A stretch of 35,921 bases of DNA from contig NZ_JAQIVI010000350.1 in assembly GCF_028618695.1 (NCBI RefSeq), positions 1 through 35,921 on the forward strand. Reading direction: 5' to 3'. The translations under genes were made by a program, and so were the position numbers. Within the stretch, counting starts at the first letter, position 1. Every line of letters starts with the position of its first letter. Source of the stretch: Natrinema soli (lineage in GTDB: Archaea > Halobacteriota > Halobacteria > Halobacteriales > Natrialbaceae). The notes beneath the pieces were generated by a model. That model saw only the letters and a list, made by a program, of their open reading frames with translations, was not told the DNA's origin and made no database searches. Positions 24,208 to 32,612 of this stretch are shown here, piece by piece.

Positions 24208-24360
24208 TCGGCGACGGTCGGCTCACCCGCTCGGTGCGAACGGACTACTTCTCGAAACGGACGGTGTCCCGGTAGAGACTGCCGCTGTTCACGAGCCGGA
24301 AGCGACGGTGCTCCGGTCGTGGTCGCCGTCGTAGTCGCGCGGTCGGCCCGAACCAGCGGA

Positions 24361-25623
24361 TCAGCAGTTCGTCGCGAGCGTGATCCGATCGGTGTCGGTC
24401 GAGCCGTCGTCGTCGACGACGCGAAGCGCGACCGGGTGTTCGCCGGGTGCGCTGATCGTCACCTCGATCGACTCGCCGGTCTCGTCGAACGAACCGTCTT
24501 CGCCGACACACCACTCGTAGTCGACGAGTTCGCCGTCCGGATCGGACGATCCCGACGCGTCGAGCGTGACCGTCTGGCCCGGCTCGAGCATCGACTCGTT
24601 GGTCCACATCGGAAGGGCCTCGATCTGTGCGCTCGGTGACTCGCAATCCGGTGTCTCCTCGTCGGCACCGCTCGATGTCTCGTCGCCGTCATCGTCCGAG
24701 GCTCCACCGTCGCCACCATCATCGTTTTCGCTGTCGCCACCGGACTCTTCGGGGTCGGGTTCGGACTCCGCCGGCTCCTCGTTGACCTGCTCTTTGGGAG
24801 TACTGCCGCTGTCGGAGTCCTCGAGGAGCAATTCGCCCTCCAAGAGCCGCTCGACGATGGCCGTGTGCCACTGAACGCGGGTCTCGAGTTCGACGTCGGT
24901 CGAAACGGTCTCGGCGAGGAATCCGTCGGCGTTCAGGTCGCGCGCGGCCTTGTGAGCGAGCAAGCCGCTCGGGTCGGTGTCGGGGAGGGAGAACGGCCCG
25001 GTCTGGAACGCGAGATTGGAGTCGTTCACGTAATTCCGAGTGACGTAGTCGGCCGCGTCCGCGGCGGCGTCGGTCGCCTCGTCGCCACTAGAGTGGAAAA
25101 TTGCTTGGCCGACCCCGTCCATTGGGTCGCCCGCGTAGATCCCCGTCGACTCGTGGAGGTCGATCAGGATGTCCGGGTCGTACTCGCTGACGACCTCCCA
25201 GATAGCGCGTGCGAGTTCCGTCTCCGGCGTCTCCCCTCCAGAGAACTGCCGGTTGAGGTTGTTCCCCTCGTCGTCGTTCCTGGTCCCGCGCTCGATTGCG
25301 ACGGCGTTCGCCTCGGGAATCGCCACGAGCGTGCCGGCGTCGATCGTCCAGTCGGCGATCTGCCCCGCGGCCGTGTAGCCTGCTGTCTCGTTTCCGTGCA
25401 TTCCGCCGACGACGACCGCCGTTGGCCCGTCGGTATCCGCAGTCGTCACGTACGCTGTCGTCTCCTCGTCCGTTCCCTCTCGGATGACGATGGAGTCTCG
25501 ACTGACGCTTCCCTCCTCGTTTTGAATCGCACCGCTGACGACGCTGGCGGCACTTGCACTCGCGAGTGCAAAACCGGCTGTCGCGCCCAGTACAGATCTT
25601 CGTGAAAGTGAATCGCGTCTCAT
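24361..25623 (-). CDS. Tat-exported zinc peptidase/deacylase-like protein with C-terminal PKD domain
   Basis: The protein has 420 residues. A Tat signal (SRRSVLG, 8-14, then an Ala-rich stretch) precedes a catalytic domain of the succinylglutamate desuccinylase/aspartoacylase (M14-like) group: GGMHGNETAG with zinc ligands His76 and Glu79, NNLNRQF (121-127), DLHES with His157, and FLAETVSTDVELETR holding the likely catalytic Glu. An acidic Ser/Gly/Asp linker (about 265-325) leads to a PKD-type beta domain (about 335-420; VTLDASGSSDPDGELVDYEW). Such enzymes hydrolyse amide bonds; here the target is outside the cell and unknown. PKD domains usually bind polysaccharide or protein surfaces. It lies between the deacetylase and a glycosyltransferase. 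Confidence 0.8.
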   Translation of the reverse strand: MRRDSLSRRSVLGATAGFALASASAASVVSGAIQNEEGSVSRDSIVIREGTDEETTAYVTTADTDGPTAVVVGGMHGNETAGYTAAGQIADWTIDAGTLVAIPEANAVAIERGTRNDDEGNNLNRQFSGGETPETELARAIWEVVSEYDPDILIDLHESTGIYAGDPMDGVGQAIFHSSGDEATDAAADAADYVTRNYVNDSNLAFQTGPFSLPDTDPSGLLAHKAARDLNADGFLAETVSTDVELETRVQWHTAIVERLLEGELLLEDSDSGSTPKEQVNEEPAESEPDPEESGGDSENDDGGDGGASDDDGDETSSGADEETPDCESPSAQIEALPMWTNESMLEPGQTVTLDASGSSDPDGELVDYEWCVGEDGSFDETGESIEVTISAPGEHPVALRVVDDDGSTDTDRITLATNC

Positions 25624-25773
25624 CCGTCCGATTCATCGGTTGCGGTCGGCTTTACTACAGGTACGATAACCGATGAAAACGGAACCGTTTCGGTTCTGCA
25701 ATGGTTTGCGTCGAGAGAACGCCCCCTCTGCGGTCGTTCCGGATCGAAAGCGATCGGTAGCGAACGGACCCGT

Positions 25774-26748
25774 TCACCGAGAGAGTGCGCGCTGACCGAG
25801 CATGAGAGCGACGAGCAGGAAGCCGAGCGCGAAGACGACCGGAAGCGGTCGCCGTCGAACCCCGGTGCCGGTGACCCAGCAGATTCCGGGATACGACCGC
25901 GGCGATGTGGCGGCGTTCCGCAAGTGCCACGCCCCTCGCAGGAATCGTCCCTCCGCGAGGTACCGCTTCGCGAGGATGAGTTCGTGGCTCGAGCGAATCT
26001 CGTACCCCTCGTCCTCGAAGCGTTCGACCTCGTCTTCGTACGCCGAGAGATACTGCTCGCTCGCGTTTTTAATGACGTCTGCTGACGGATGACCGGTGTC
26101 GTCGCGGTGGACGAGAACTTCGTCGACGCAGGCGAGTTTGCCCTGCTTGAGGACGCGCAGACAGAACTCCGGGTCCTGGAACCGATCCAGTTCCTCGTCG
26201 AAGCCGCCGGCGTCCCTGGCGACCCCGGTGCGGACGAGCAGCGTCGAACCGGCTCCGGGCTGGACGTTGTCCGCGAGGATCTCACCGATCAGCTCCTCAC
26301 CGCCCTCTTTCGTGGGATCGTCGTCCCCTCGAGCGAGCGCGGACGCGGCGGTCGACCGGAGCCAGCCGCTCGTTCCGGACAGATCGTATGCCGTGTCACA
26401 GTAGGCACCGACCCAGATGCTCGAGCGATCTTCGAGGGCCGCGAGCTGGCGCTCGAGTTTTGCGGGGTGCCAGACGTCGTCCGAGTCGAGGAAGGCGACG
26501 TACTCCCCGCGTGCGTGTTCGAGACCCGTGTTCCGGGCGACGTTTGCACCCTGGTTGGTCGCGTGAACGATAGTCCGAACCCGCGGATCCTCGTACGCTG
26601 CCAGCACCGACTCGGTGTCGTCGGTCGAACCGTCGTCGACCACGACGACCTCGAGGTCGTCGATCGTCTGTTCAAGCGCGCTGTCGATCGCGCGTTGAAG
26701 CGTCGTCGCTCTGTTGTACGTCGGGATGATGACGCTGACTCGAGTCAT
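25774..26748 (-). CDS. Family 2 glycosyltransferase
   Basis: The protein has 324 residues. It has a clear GT-A domain: SVIIPTYNRATTLQRAIDSA (5-24), VVVVDDGSTDDTESV, NQGANVARNTGLEHARGEY and the metal-binding FLDSDDVWHP. A final hydrophobic segment (about 299-317) may hold it to the membrane. It adds a sugar from a nucleotide donor; donor and acceptor unknown. The ATG at 26748 has a TATA element 30 bases upstream, so it has its own near-leaderless transcript and is divergent from the second deacetylase-like gene. Confidence 0.9.
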   Translation of the reverse strand: MTRVSVIIPTYNRATTLQRAIDSALEQTIDDLEVVVVDDGSTDDTESVLAAYEDPRVRTIVHATNQGANVARNTGLEHARGEYVAFLDSDDVWHPAKLERQLAALEDRSSIWVGAYCDTAYDLSGTSGWLRSTAASALARGDDDPTKEGGEELIGEILADNVQPGAGSTLLVRTGVARDAGGFDEELDRFQDPEFCLRVLKQGKLACVDEVLVHRDDTGHPSADVIKNASEQYLSAYEDEVERFEDEGYEIRSSHELILAKRYLAEGRFLRGAWHLRNAATSPRSYPGICWVTGTGVRRRPLPVVFALGFLLVALMLGQRALSR

Positions 26749-26771
26749 TTGCCGATCGTATCCGTCCTGCT

Positions 26772-26786
26772 CGGATTATTATCGCG
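26772..26786 (-). promoter_or_regulatory. TATA box of the second GT2 gene
   Basis: CGCGATAATAATCCGA-type sequence on the minus strand is centred about 30 bases before the ATG at 26748, giving a leader of a few bases. Confidence 0.45.
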
Positions 26787-26940
26787 TGGATAAACGCCGT
26801 CGCCATCGTCTCGCGTGGTGGCGTGCACGCAGCACCGTTGGTGCTGACACGCTGAGACGAACCGGTACGACTGCAGCGACCGACCGTCGCCCGGGGACAG
26901 TCGATCGGATCTCATCGGTCGACAAAGCCCAACTAACAAC

Positions 26941-26950
26941 TGTATAAGAA
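26941..26950 (+). promoter_or_regulatory. TATA box of the degenerate deacetylase gene
   Basis: TGTATAAGAA is centred about 32 bases before the ATG at 26978, implying near-leaderless transcription, so the gene still has a good promoter. Confidence 0.55.
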
Positions 26951-26977
26951 AGATCAAACGATCCGTCGACGTGGCTA

Positions 26978-28234
26978 ATGACGAACAGAAATCGACGATC
27001 GTTCGTGACTACTGTTGCGGCGGCCGGAACGCTCGGACTTTCCGGTTGTCTCTCGCAGTTGCGGGAGTGGCGTGGCGGCGATACCTCGTCACCAACGGAG
27101 TCGCCGCCGAACGGAGACGGCGATCAGTCGGGTACCGACGGATTGCCGGCGCTGCCCGGGGAATCGATCGATGACTTCGAGTCCCTCGATGACTGGGTCA
27201 CGATGATCGACGGCGGCACCCTCGAGGCCGGGACCGACGATCCGTACGGCGGATCGCAGTCGGCTCGCCTCACCGCGAGCGAGAACACGGAGTACGCGGC
27301 GATCTACAAGGGGGTCGATGGATTGGACCTGACGGGTTCGAATCTCTCGCTCGCCGTGAAGTTCACCGGCCGCGAGCAACTCCGGCTCACGCTCGAGCTA
27401 TTCGCGCCGAACTCGCGAAACGCTCACGTGCTGCAGCGGACGCTCATCGGACCGTCCGATCGGTGGGTCCGCGTCGATTTCGGGACCGATCAGATCGAAA
27501 CCCAGCCGGATTTGACGGACGTCAGTGAGATTCGATTGACCGCTCGCCGGCGCGGTGACACCTCCGGCGCGATCGACTGCCAGGTCGACGACCTCCGCGT
27601 CGTCGATCGACCGGAGTCGGGCAACGTGGTGCTCCTGTTCGACGGGATGTTCGAGAGCCACTACACGGAGGCCTTCGAACGGATGGAGTCCTACGGATAC
27701 GCGGGCGTCGAAGCGGTCATACCCGAAGCCGTCGGTGAGGGAGAGCGGCTCACGTTGGACAGGCTCGAGGAACTGAGCGACGCGGGCTGGGACATGGCGG
27801 CCCGGCCGCGAACCGGCGCTCATTTCCTCCACGAGTATCCCCCCGAAGAGCAAGCGAGTATGATTCAACACACGAAAGCGTACCTCGAGAGCCGCGGCTT
27901 CGAGGACGGCGCGAAGCACTTCGTCACCCCGCGGAACGTGCTCAGCCCGACCGCTCGCGACCTCGTCGAGGAACACCACGAACAGGCGTTTCGGTTCGGC
28001 GGCGGTCCGAACGGGCTGGCGCTCACCGACCCCTACAACGTGGGCTTCTTCGCCGGCGACGCCGGCGACGAGACGAAAACGTACGTCGACTACGCCGCCG
28101 AGTACGGCCAGCTCGCGGTGTTACAGTTCGATTACATCGGCGAGGACGGGATGAGCGTGCAGGCGTTCGCGGACCTGCTCGAGTACATCGACGAACGGAA
28201 CGTAGACGTCGTCACTGCGACGGACCTGTTATAG
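26978..28234 (+). CDS. Tat lipoprotein, degenerate polysaccharide-deacetylase paralogue, 3' end altered by a MITE
   Basis: The protein has 418 residues, with the same layout as 22879-24207: Tat signal (NRRSFVTT) with lipobox LSGC (Cys24), beta-sandwich region (60-212) and a NodB-like domain. Key residues are gone: SWDDG is LFDGM (only Asp222), and the VVHGMHDP block aligns with AARPRTGA, removing its histidines. It is probably not a metal-dependent deacetylase; it may bind glycan or act by another mechanism. The stop codon TAG (28232-28234) is the first three bases of the MITE terminal repeat, and compared with the paralogue the protein lacks about the last seven residues (VVTATDLL versus VITFDDLWKMRTSNL). 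The promoter looks intact. Confidence 0.78.
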   Translation: MTNRNRRSFVTTVAAAGTLGLSGCLSQLREWRGGDTSSPTESPPNGDGDQSGTDGLPALPGESIDDFESLDDWVTMIDGGTLEAGTDDPYGGSQSARLTASENTEYAAIYKGVDGLDLTGSNLSLAVKFTGREQLRLTLELFAPNSRNAHVLQRTLIGPSDRWVRVDFGTDQIETQPDLTDVSEIRLTARRRGDTSGAIDCQVDDLRVVDRPESGNVVLLFDGMFESHYTEAFERMESYGYAGVEAVIPEAVGEGERLTLDRLEELSDAGWDMAARPRTGAHFLHEYPPEEQASMIQHTKAYLESRGFEDGAKHFVTPRNVLSPTARDLVEEHHEQAFRFGGGPNGLALTDPYNVGFFAGDAGDETKTYVDYAAEYGQLAVLQFDYIGEDGMSVQAFADLLEYIDERNVDVVTATDLL

Positions 28235-28464
28235 TCGCCACTGAAACGGGTTTCATACTGATCGCACAGTCCGCGGTTCTCACTCCGTTTGCATCCCGCG
28301 GTTCTCGCTCCCGACGGTCGCTCACGGCTCGCTTCGCTCACCGTTCGCATTTCCGCGGTTCTCGCTCACTCTGTTCGCTCCGAACCGCGCATCTCCGAAC
28401 CGCGCATCTCCGAACCGCGCTACTCCCATGCGATCAGGTGTGCAGTGACTTGCAGTGGCTACTA
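28232..28464 (+). mobile_element. MITE-like non-coding element, copy 2 (233 bases)
   Basis: Same structure and orientation as 9374-9592. Ends are TAGTCGCCACTGAA and TGCAGTGGCTACTA, inverted repeats with two mismatches in 14 bases, so this copy has drifted. The interior shares CGGTTCTCACTC, CGGTTCTCGCTC, CACTCTGTTCGCTC and three consecutive CTCCGAACCGCGC-type units. The left end supplies the stop codon of the upstream gene. No coding capacity. Confidence 0.75.
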
Positions 28465-28770
28465 TGACGGGTGCATGACCGGCTGTGACGATGGTGTGCT
28501 GATAGTATCGTCATCGGTCACGACGGCGTGACGGAGGCGTCTGGCACCTCGGGGAGAACGCGCGGTTGTCGCGTGTTCGGTAGCGGGCGGGATACGCCGA
28601 CGATGTCAGCCGCGAGATGCCCGTGTGCGTCGATCGAACGTCGGACGCGTTGGTTGGGCCCATAGCGCCGTGGTTCGCCGTTTCGTTCGGCTCTCAGACC
28701 GTTTCTGTGTTTCGTCCGCTCGTCGCGACCGGCGCTCGACTCGAGCGGCGGCGTCGGACGACGGGCCGCA
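28465..28770. other. Gap between MITE copy 2 and the flippase gene, nothing recognised
   Basis: About 300 bases with no supported gene on either strand; frames present are shadows without motifs. It may hold remnants of whatever followed the deacetylase-like gene before the element arrived. Confidence 0.35.
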
Positions 28771-30408
28771 TCAGGGAGCGACGCTCTGCAATCCGGGATC
28801 GAGCATCCCGAATGCGAGTCCCGCGACGAGCAGGGACAGCCCGCCGACGAACAGGAACAGCTGCAACCAGTTCCGAGTCATCCCCTCGCTCTCGCCGCCC
28901 GTGAGACGACCGTGGATCGCATCCGCCGTTCCCCCGATCGGCTCGGGGAACAACGACAGCAACTCGAACGGCTCGGCCGGATCCAGTGCGCCGACGAGCA
29001 GCGCGAACGTAACGAAGAGCGCGAACCCGGCGGGCGGGACGACCGCGAGCGCGAGCCACGGGCCCGAGATCGCCGCCGAGAGCGCGACGATTGGAACGGC
29101 TGCGAGGACGGTAGTCAGTGCCGACCGACCGAGCCGTGCGTCCTCGAGCGGATCGAAGCCGACGCGGCGCGCACTCAGACAGTGGAAGGCGAACATCGAT
29201 CCGTATCCGACGCTGGTCGCGACGGCCGCACCCCCCATTCCGAAACGGGGGATGAGCGCGACGTTGAGCACGACGTTGATCACGGCCGCGGCGCCCGTCG
29301 CCGCGACCGGATACCGGAGCGTCCCCTCTCCCTGCGATATCGCGAGAATCGGTCGTGCGAGCGCGAAGCCGAGAGCGCCGGGGAGTAACAGCAACAGCGG
29401 TGTGATCGCCGGCTCGGCCTCAGCACCGAAGTAGATCGGCACGGCGACGTCCGCCAGCGCCGCGAGTCCGACCGCCATGATCGCCGTCAGCAGAAACGTG
29501 TATCGCGTCGTCCGAGATGCGAGGGCCGAAATCTTTCGATAGCGGTTCTGCGACCACAGTTCCGACGTCGAGTGAACGAACACCGTCTGGATCGCCATCG
29601 GAACGAACCAGAGAAACTCGGCGAGCGTCAGCGCCGCCTTATAGTTACCGACCGCCGCATCCGACCGAAACCGGTTGAGCATGATGATGTCGATATGATA
29701 GAGGGACATCAGCAGGAAGATCAGCGCGATGCTCATCGAGTTAAACGTGACCATCTCCGTCCGCGGGAACCGCTCCGTCGGGCTGGAGAATACGGACGAC
29801 AGGGAGATCCGTCGGTGAACGAGGAGGAGTCCGATCACACCGACGAGGAGGCTCGCGAACAGATGGCCTGCGAGCGCCCCCATCACGCCGAGGCCGACGT
29901 AGGTCAGTGGGAGCGCAACCGCGACGAAGCCGACCTTGTCGAGAACCTTGAGCGGCTCCGAGTACCGCTCGAGGCCGAATCCCATGAGCGTTTTCCGCGC
30001 GAAGTCGCGGAACTGCGCCGTGATAACGAGCGCAGCGAGGGCGTAGAAGTACGTCGTCAGCTCCGATCCGAAGGCGAGACCGACGAGCCCGAAACTGGTC
30101 GCGAGTACCAGCAGGAGAGCCCCGAGACCGGCCAGCAAGATCGCCAGCCTGAAGTAAAACCCGACGACGTGTTCGCTCCAGTTCGTCGCGGTGCGGTCCT
30201 CGGCGAGGAACTTTCGGACGCCGTCCGTGATCCCCGAACTGACGAAGATCATGTAGATCGCGAAGACGGATAGCAAAAACGCGTACTCGCCGTACGCCGA
30301 TGCGCCGAGAAATCGGTACAGCAGCGGCGTCGAAAGCGCAGTGACGACGAGAACGACGAGTTTCGCACTGACGACCGACACGACGCCGCTCGTAATACTC
30401 CTGTTCAC
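28771..30408 (-). CDS. Polysaccharide flippase (Wzx/MATE-like)
   Basis: The protein has 545 residues and about 14 membrane segments, usual for oligosaccharide flippases of the MVF/MATE superfamily. It starts VNRSITSGVVSVVSAKLVVL and has the GASAYGEYAFLLSVFAIYM segment, then FARKTLMGFGLERYSEPLKV, both typical. It should move lipid-linked glycan units from the inner to the outer face. GTG at 30408 is chosen because it directly precedes the family's conserved N-terminus; a TTG at 30438 is the alternative. A TATA box (30511-30525) would give an 83-base leader. It is the export step that would link the glycosyltransferases inside to the Tat-exported modifying enzymes outside. Confidence 0.88.
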   Translation of the reverse strand: MNRSITSGVVSVVSAKLVVLVVTALSTPLLYRFLGASAYGEYAFLLSVFAIYMIFVSSGITDGVRKFLAEDRTATNWSEHVVGFYFRLAILLAGLGALLLVLATSFGLVGLAFGSELTTYFYALAALVITAQFRDFARKTLMGFGLERYSEPLKVLDKVGFVAVALPLTYVGLGVMGALAGHLFASLLVGVIGLLLVHRRISLSSVFSSPTERFPRTEMVTFNSMSIALIFLLMSLYHIDIIMLNRFRSDAAVGNYKAALTLAEFLWFVPMAIQTVFVHSTSELWSQNRYRKISALASRTTRYTFLLTAIMAVGLAALADVAVPIYFGAEAEPAITPLLLLLPGALGFALARPILAISQGEGTLRYPVAATGAAAVINVVLNVALIPRFGMGGAAVATSVGYGSMFAFHCLSARRVGFDPLEDARLGRSALTTVLAAVPIVALSAAISGPWLALAVVPPAGFALFVTFALLVGALDPAEPFELLSLFPEPIGGTADAIHGRLTGGESEGMTRNWLQLFLFVGGLSLLVAGLAFGMLDPGLQSVAP

Positions 30409-30510
30409 GGTTTTTCCCTGGTTTCTTCGAGCTGCCAATCGACAGCTATCCCCGCCGACGATCGGTCACGATCCGACGTACTCACTGTAGCGAGACGATG
30501 CCACAGCGTG

Positions 30511-30525
30511 GCGTTATTATACGGG
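30511..30525 (-). promoter_or_regulatory. TATA box of the flippase gene, with short dyad
   Basis: CCCGTATAATAACGC on the minus strand is a good TATA match about 110 bases before the GTG start. Just downstream of it lies GCCAC-AGC-GTGGC (30500-30512), a 5-bp dyad near the predicted transcript start. Confidence 0.45.
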
Positions 30526-30669
30526 GGTTAAACGGGCCCGAAGGCCTGATTTGCGGAGGTATAGTTGTGGAGAAGCAACGGAGAAATAGAGCGAGAGGTA
30601 GCGATGAAGAACGGGAACGGGGAGAAAAAGCGATGGAGAACGGATACCGATGCGGCCGCGCGTCGCCGA

Positions 30670-32319
30670 CTACTGGTACGTGTTCTCCCAGGTCGTGACA
30701 CCGCTCGCACCGAAGTCGCGGATCCCGTCGACCAGCCGATCCTTCTTGAACGCGGCGTTCGACGACGACGCGTAGAGACAGACGGCCTCGTCGCCGCCTG
30801 ACGACTCGAGGGTCGAGTCGCGCACGAGCGCGTCGGAGCCGGTGTCGACGAACGGATACTGACTGGCGCGCAGCTCGCTCTGGTAGACCGTCAGGTCCGC
30901 GCCCGTGTTGACGAGTGCGTTTCGGTCCGCCCCGTTGCGTCCGCGCTGCGTGACATCGACGTTGTTGAAGCGACAGTTGTCGCGCTCACAGCGAATCCCG
31001 TCACGGAAACCGCTGGCATCGCCCGCCCGTCCCGTGATCGTGACTGACTCGGCGAGTATTCGCTCCGTCCTGTCGCTGTTCCGAATCCAGAGCGGATAGC
31101 CACCCGCGGTTTCGTGGGTGATCGACGTATCGACGATAGTCGAGTTGCCGCAGTCGGGGGAGAGAACGATTCCGTGGTTCACCTCCGACCCGCGTATCTC
31201 CACGCGAGTGTTGTCGATCCGGGCGCTTTCGCAGGTGTTCATCACCGAAATCGCGTGACTGGTCGGTTTGGGAGACGTGATCTCGACGGCAGCACCGTAG
31301 ATATCCATGTTTCGACCGTTCTCGATCCGGATGCCGCGCTGAGTCTTGTCCTCCGGCCGCGTCGAGTCGACTTCGATGGTCGGCCACCGAATTTCGCTGT
31401 CTCGGCCACCGACGCGTACGTTCGCGCCGTTACTGTTCCGATACAGTCCGCCATGGACGACGATCTTCCCGTTGCCGCCCGCCGCGTAGAGGCCGTTGTT
31501 CGGGAACCCGCCGACCAGGCAGTGTTTGAACTCGAGCGTCCCCTCGTTTTCGTTCGCTTCGATGCCGATCGGGCCGCGCCATCGATTGCCCGCATTCGGC
31601 GTGTTATCTACCCACGCACCTCCGTCCGGCGCTCGAAACCGTTCGACGATCCCGTAGCCATCGGAGTCGGTGACGTTGAACAAGCCCGGCCCCCACGTGC
31701 CGCTGTCGTGGTGGCCGCGAACGGTGATGTCACGTACCTCGAGCCGGTCGGATGCGTAGGCCTCGATCGTCCTGATCCCCGTATCGGGGGTCGACTGATC
31801 GACGTCGAACCCCTCGAAGCGGATATTGGTTCCGGGACTGTACGAGACGCCGAGCCGAAACAGTCGATGTCGTGGCCCGTCGAACTCGTGGAAGTTCGCC
31901 GGAATCAGCGTCGCGTTCTCGCCGACGACGCCGAAGTTATCGAAGCCGGTGAATCTGAACTGCTCGTCCATGAAGTACTCCCCTTCGGGAAACACGAGCA
32001 GTGTATCGTCATCTCGGAGTTTCTCGAGCACAGGTGTAATCGATTCCGTGCCGGTATCGTCCGCTCCGGCCTCGGTCACGTCCACGACGGTCGCGTAGTC
32101 GTCGTAGTAGTGTCCGTACCGATCTGCGGCCGCGCTGGCTGTCGACGTCAGTCCGATTCCAGCGGCACATGCCGCCGCTGTTCCTCCAAGAAATCGACGT
32201 CTCGACTGTGTGTTCGAAATTCCTCCCTCGAGTGACGGCTGACCGTCATCCCCCTCGACCGACCGAGAGCTACGAGAAACGTCACGATTCGAGCGCTGCA
32301 TACCACTTCTATCCGACAT
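30670..32319 (-). CDS. Tat-exported parallel beta-helix protein
   Basis: The protein has 549 residues. An unusually long N-region (38 residues) precedes the Tat motif SRRRFLGG (39-46) and an Ala-rich core with a likely cleavage site near ASAAA (61-65). The opening DYATVVDVTEAGADDTGTES is the start seen in pectate-lyase/polygalacturonase-like folds, and the rest repeats short beta-strand turns with Asn ladders (GIRTIEAYASDRLEVRDITV, GIEANENEGTLEFKHCLVGG, NHGIVLSPDCGNSTIVDTSI), a right-handed beta-helix. Such proteins are lyases, epimerases or hydrolases of uronic-acid polysaccharides, or inactive binders; I cannot assign catalytic residues. It fits a secreted enzyme acting on the cluster's glycan (inference). 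An internal ATG at 32301 is an alternative start. Confidence 0.82.
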   Translation of the reverse strand: MSDRSGMQRSNRDVSRSSRSVEGDDGQPSLEGGISNTQSRRRFLGGTAAACAAGIGLTSTASAAADRYGHYYDDYATVVDVTEAGADDTGTESITPVLEKLRDDDTLLVFPEGEYFMDEQFRFTGFDNFGVVGENATLIPANFHEFDGPRHRLFRLGVSYSPGTNIRFEGFDVDQSTPDTGIRTIEAYASDRLEVRDITVRGHHDSGTWGPGLFNVTDSDGYGIVERFRAPDGGAWVDNTPNAGNRWRGPIGIEANENEGTLEFKHCLVGGFPNNGLYAAGGNGKIVVHGGLYRNSNGANVRVGGRDSEIRWPTIEVDSTRPEDKTQRGIRIENGRNMDIYGAAVEITSPKPTSHAISVMNTCESARIDNTRVEIRGSEVNHGIVLSPDCGNSTIVDTSITHETAGGYPLWIRNSDRTERILAESVTITGRAGDASGFRDGIRCERDNCRFNNVDVTQRGRNGADRNALVNTGADLTVYQSELRASQYPFVDTGSDALVRDSTLESSGGDEAVCLYASSSNAAFKKDRLVDGIRDFGASGVTTWENTYQ

Positions 32320-32378
32320 TGAAAGTCACTTCGTTGTGAATGATGACGGGGTCCAGTATCTATGGATTCGGATAGCAA

Positions 32379-32390
32379 GCTTTTAAGTTA
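32379..32390 (-). promoter_or_regulatory. Proximal TATA-like element of the beta-helix gene
   Basis: TAACTTAAAAGC on the minus strand is centred about 66 bases before the ATG at 32319, implying a leader near 40 bases. A second possible TATA, CGATATATAGCG (32562-32573), lies further upstream. Confidence 0.4.
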
Positions 32391-32396
32391 TGAGTG

Positions 32397-32410
32397 CGGT
32401 CCCGATATCG
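32397..32410. promoter_or_regulatory. Operator candidate, left arm (CCGATATCG core)
   Basis: CGGTCCCGATATCG lies directly upstream of the proximal TATA element of the beta-helix gene. It is the exact reverse complement of 32530-32543 and shares the CCGATATCG core with the palindrome at 33295-33306. Confidence 0.5.
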
Positions 32411-32528
32411 ATAGGGGGCATACAAGTTCTATTTCTGAAATGGTAATCCAATATACAGTTAGACACAAGAATCAGCAGGGTGCAGACGTCCTTTCGCCGG
32501 TATTTGGTCTTTAACACCCATTTAAACG

Positions 32529-32543
32529 CCGATATCGGGACCG
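32529..32543. promoter_or_regulatory. Operator candidate, right arm (CCGATATCGG palindrome)
   Basis: CCGATATCGG (32529-32538) is a perfect 10-bp palindrome, and CGATATCGGGACCG (32530-32543) mirrors the site at 32397-32410 over 14 bases. It lies about 25-35 bases downstream of a minus-strand TATA candidate (32562-32573), near that promoter's predicted start. Confidence 0.5.
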
Positions 32544-32612
32544 ATTAGTATACTGAATTGCCGCTATATATCGTAATCGTAAAATGACAGTGATTTATGG
32601 TGTCGACCGGTG

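Noticed and set aside
24245..24646. 133-codon minus-strand frame at the end of the zinc hydrolase gene
   Set aside because: Arg-rich, motif-free shadow of the PKD domain coding sequence.
31114..32235. 373-codon open frame opposite the beta-helix gene
   Set aside because: The minus strand has a Tat signal and a regular beta-helix pattern; the plus frame shows none and is a shadow.
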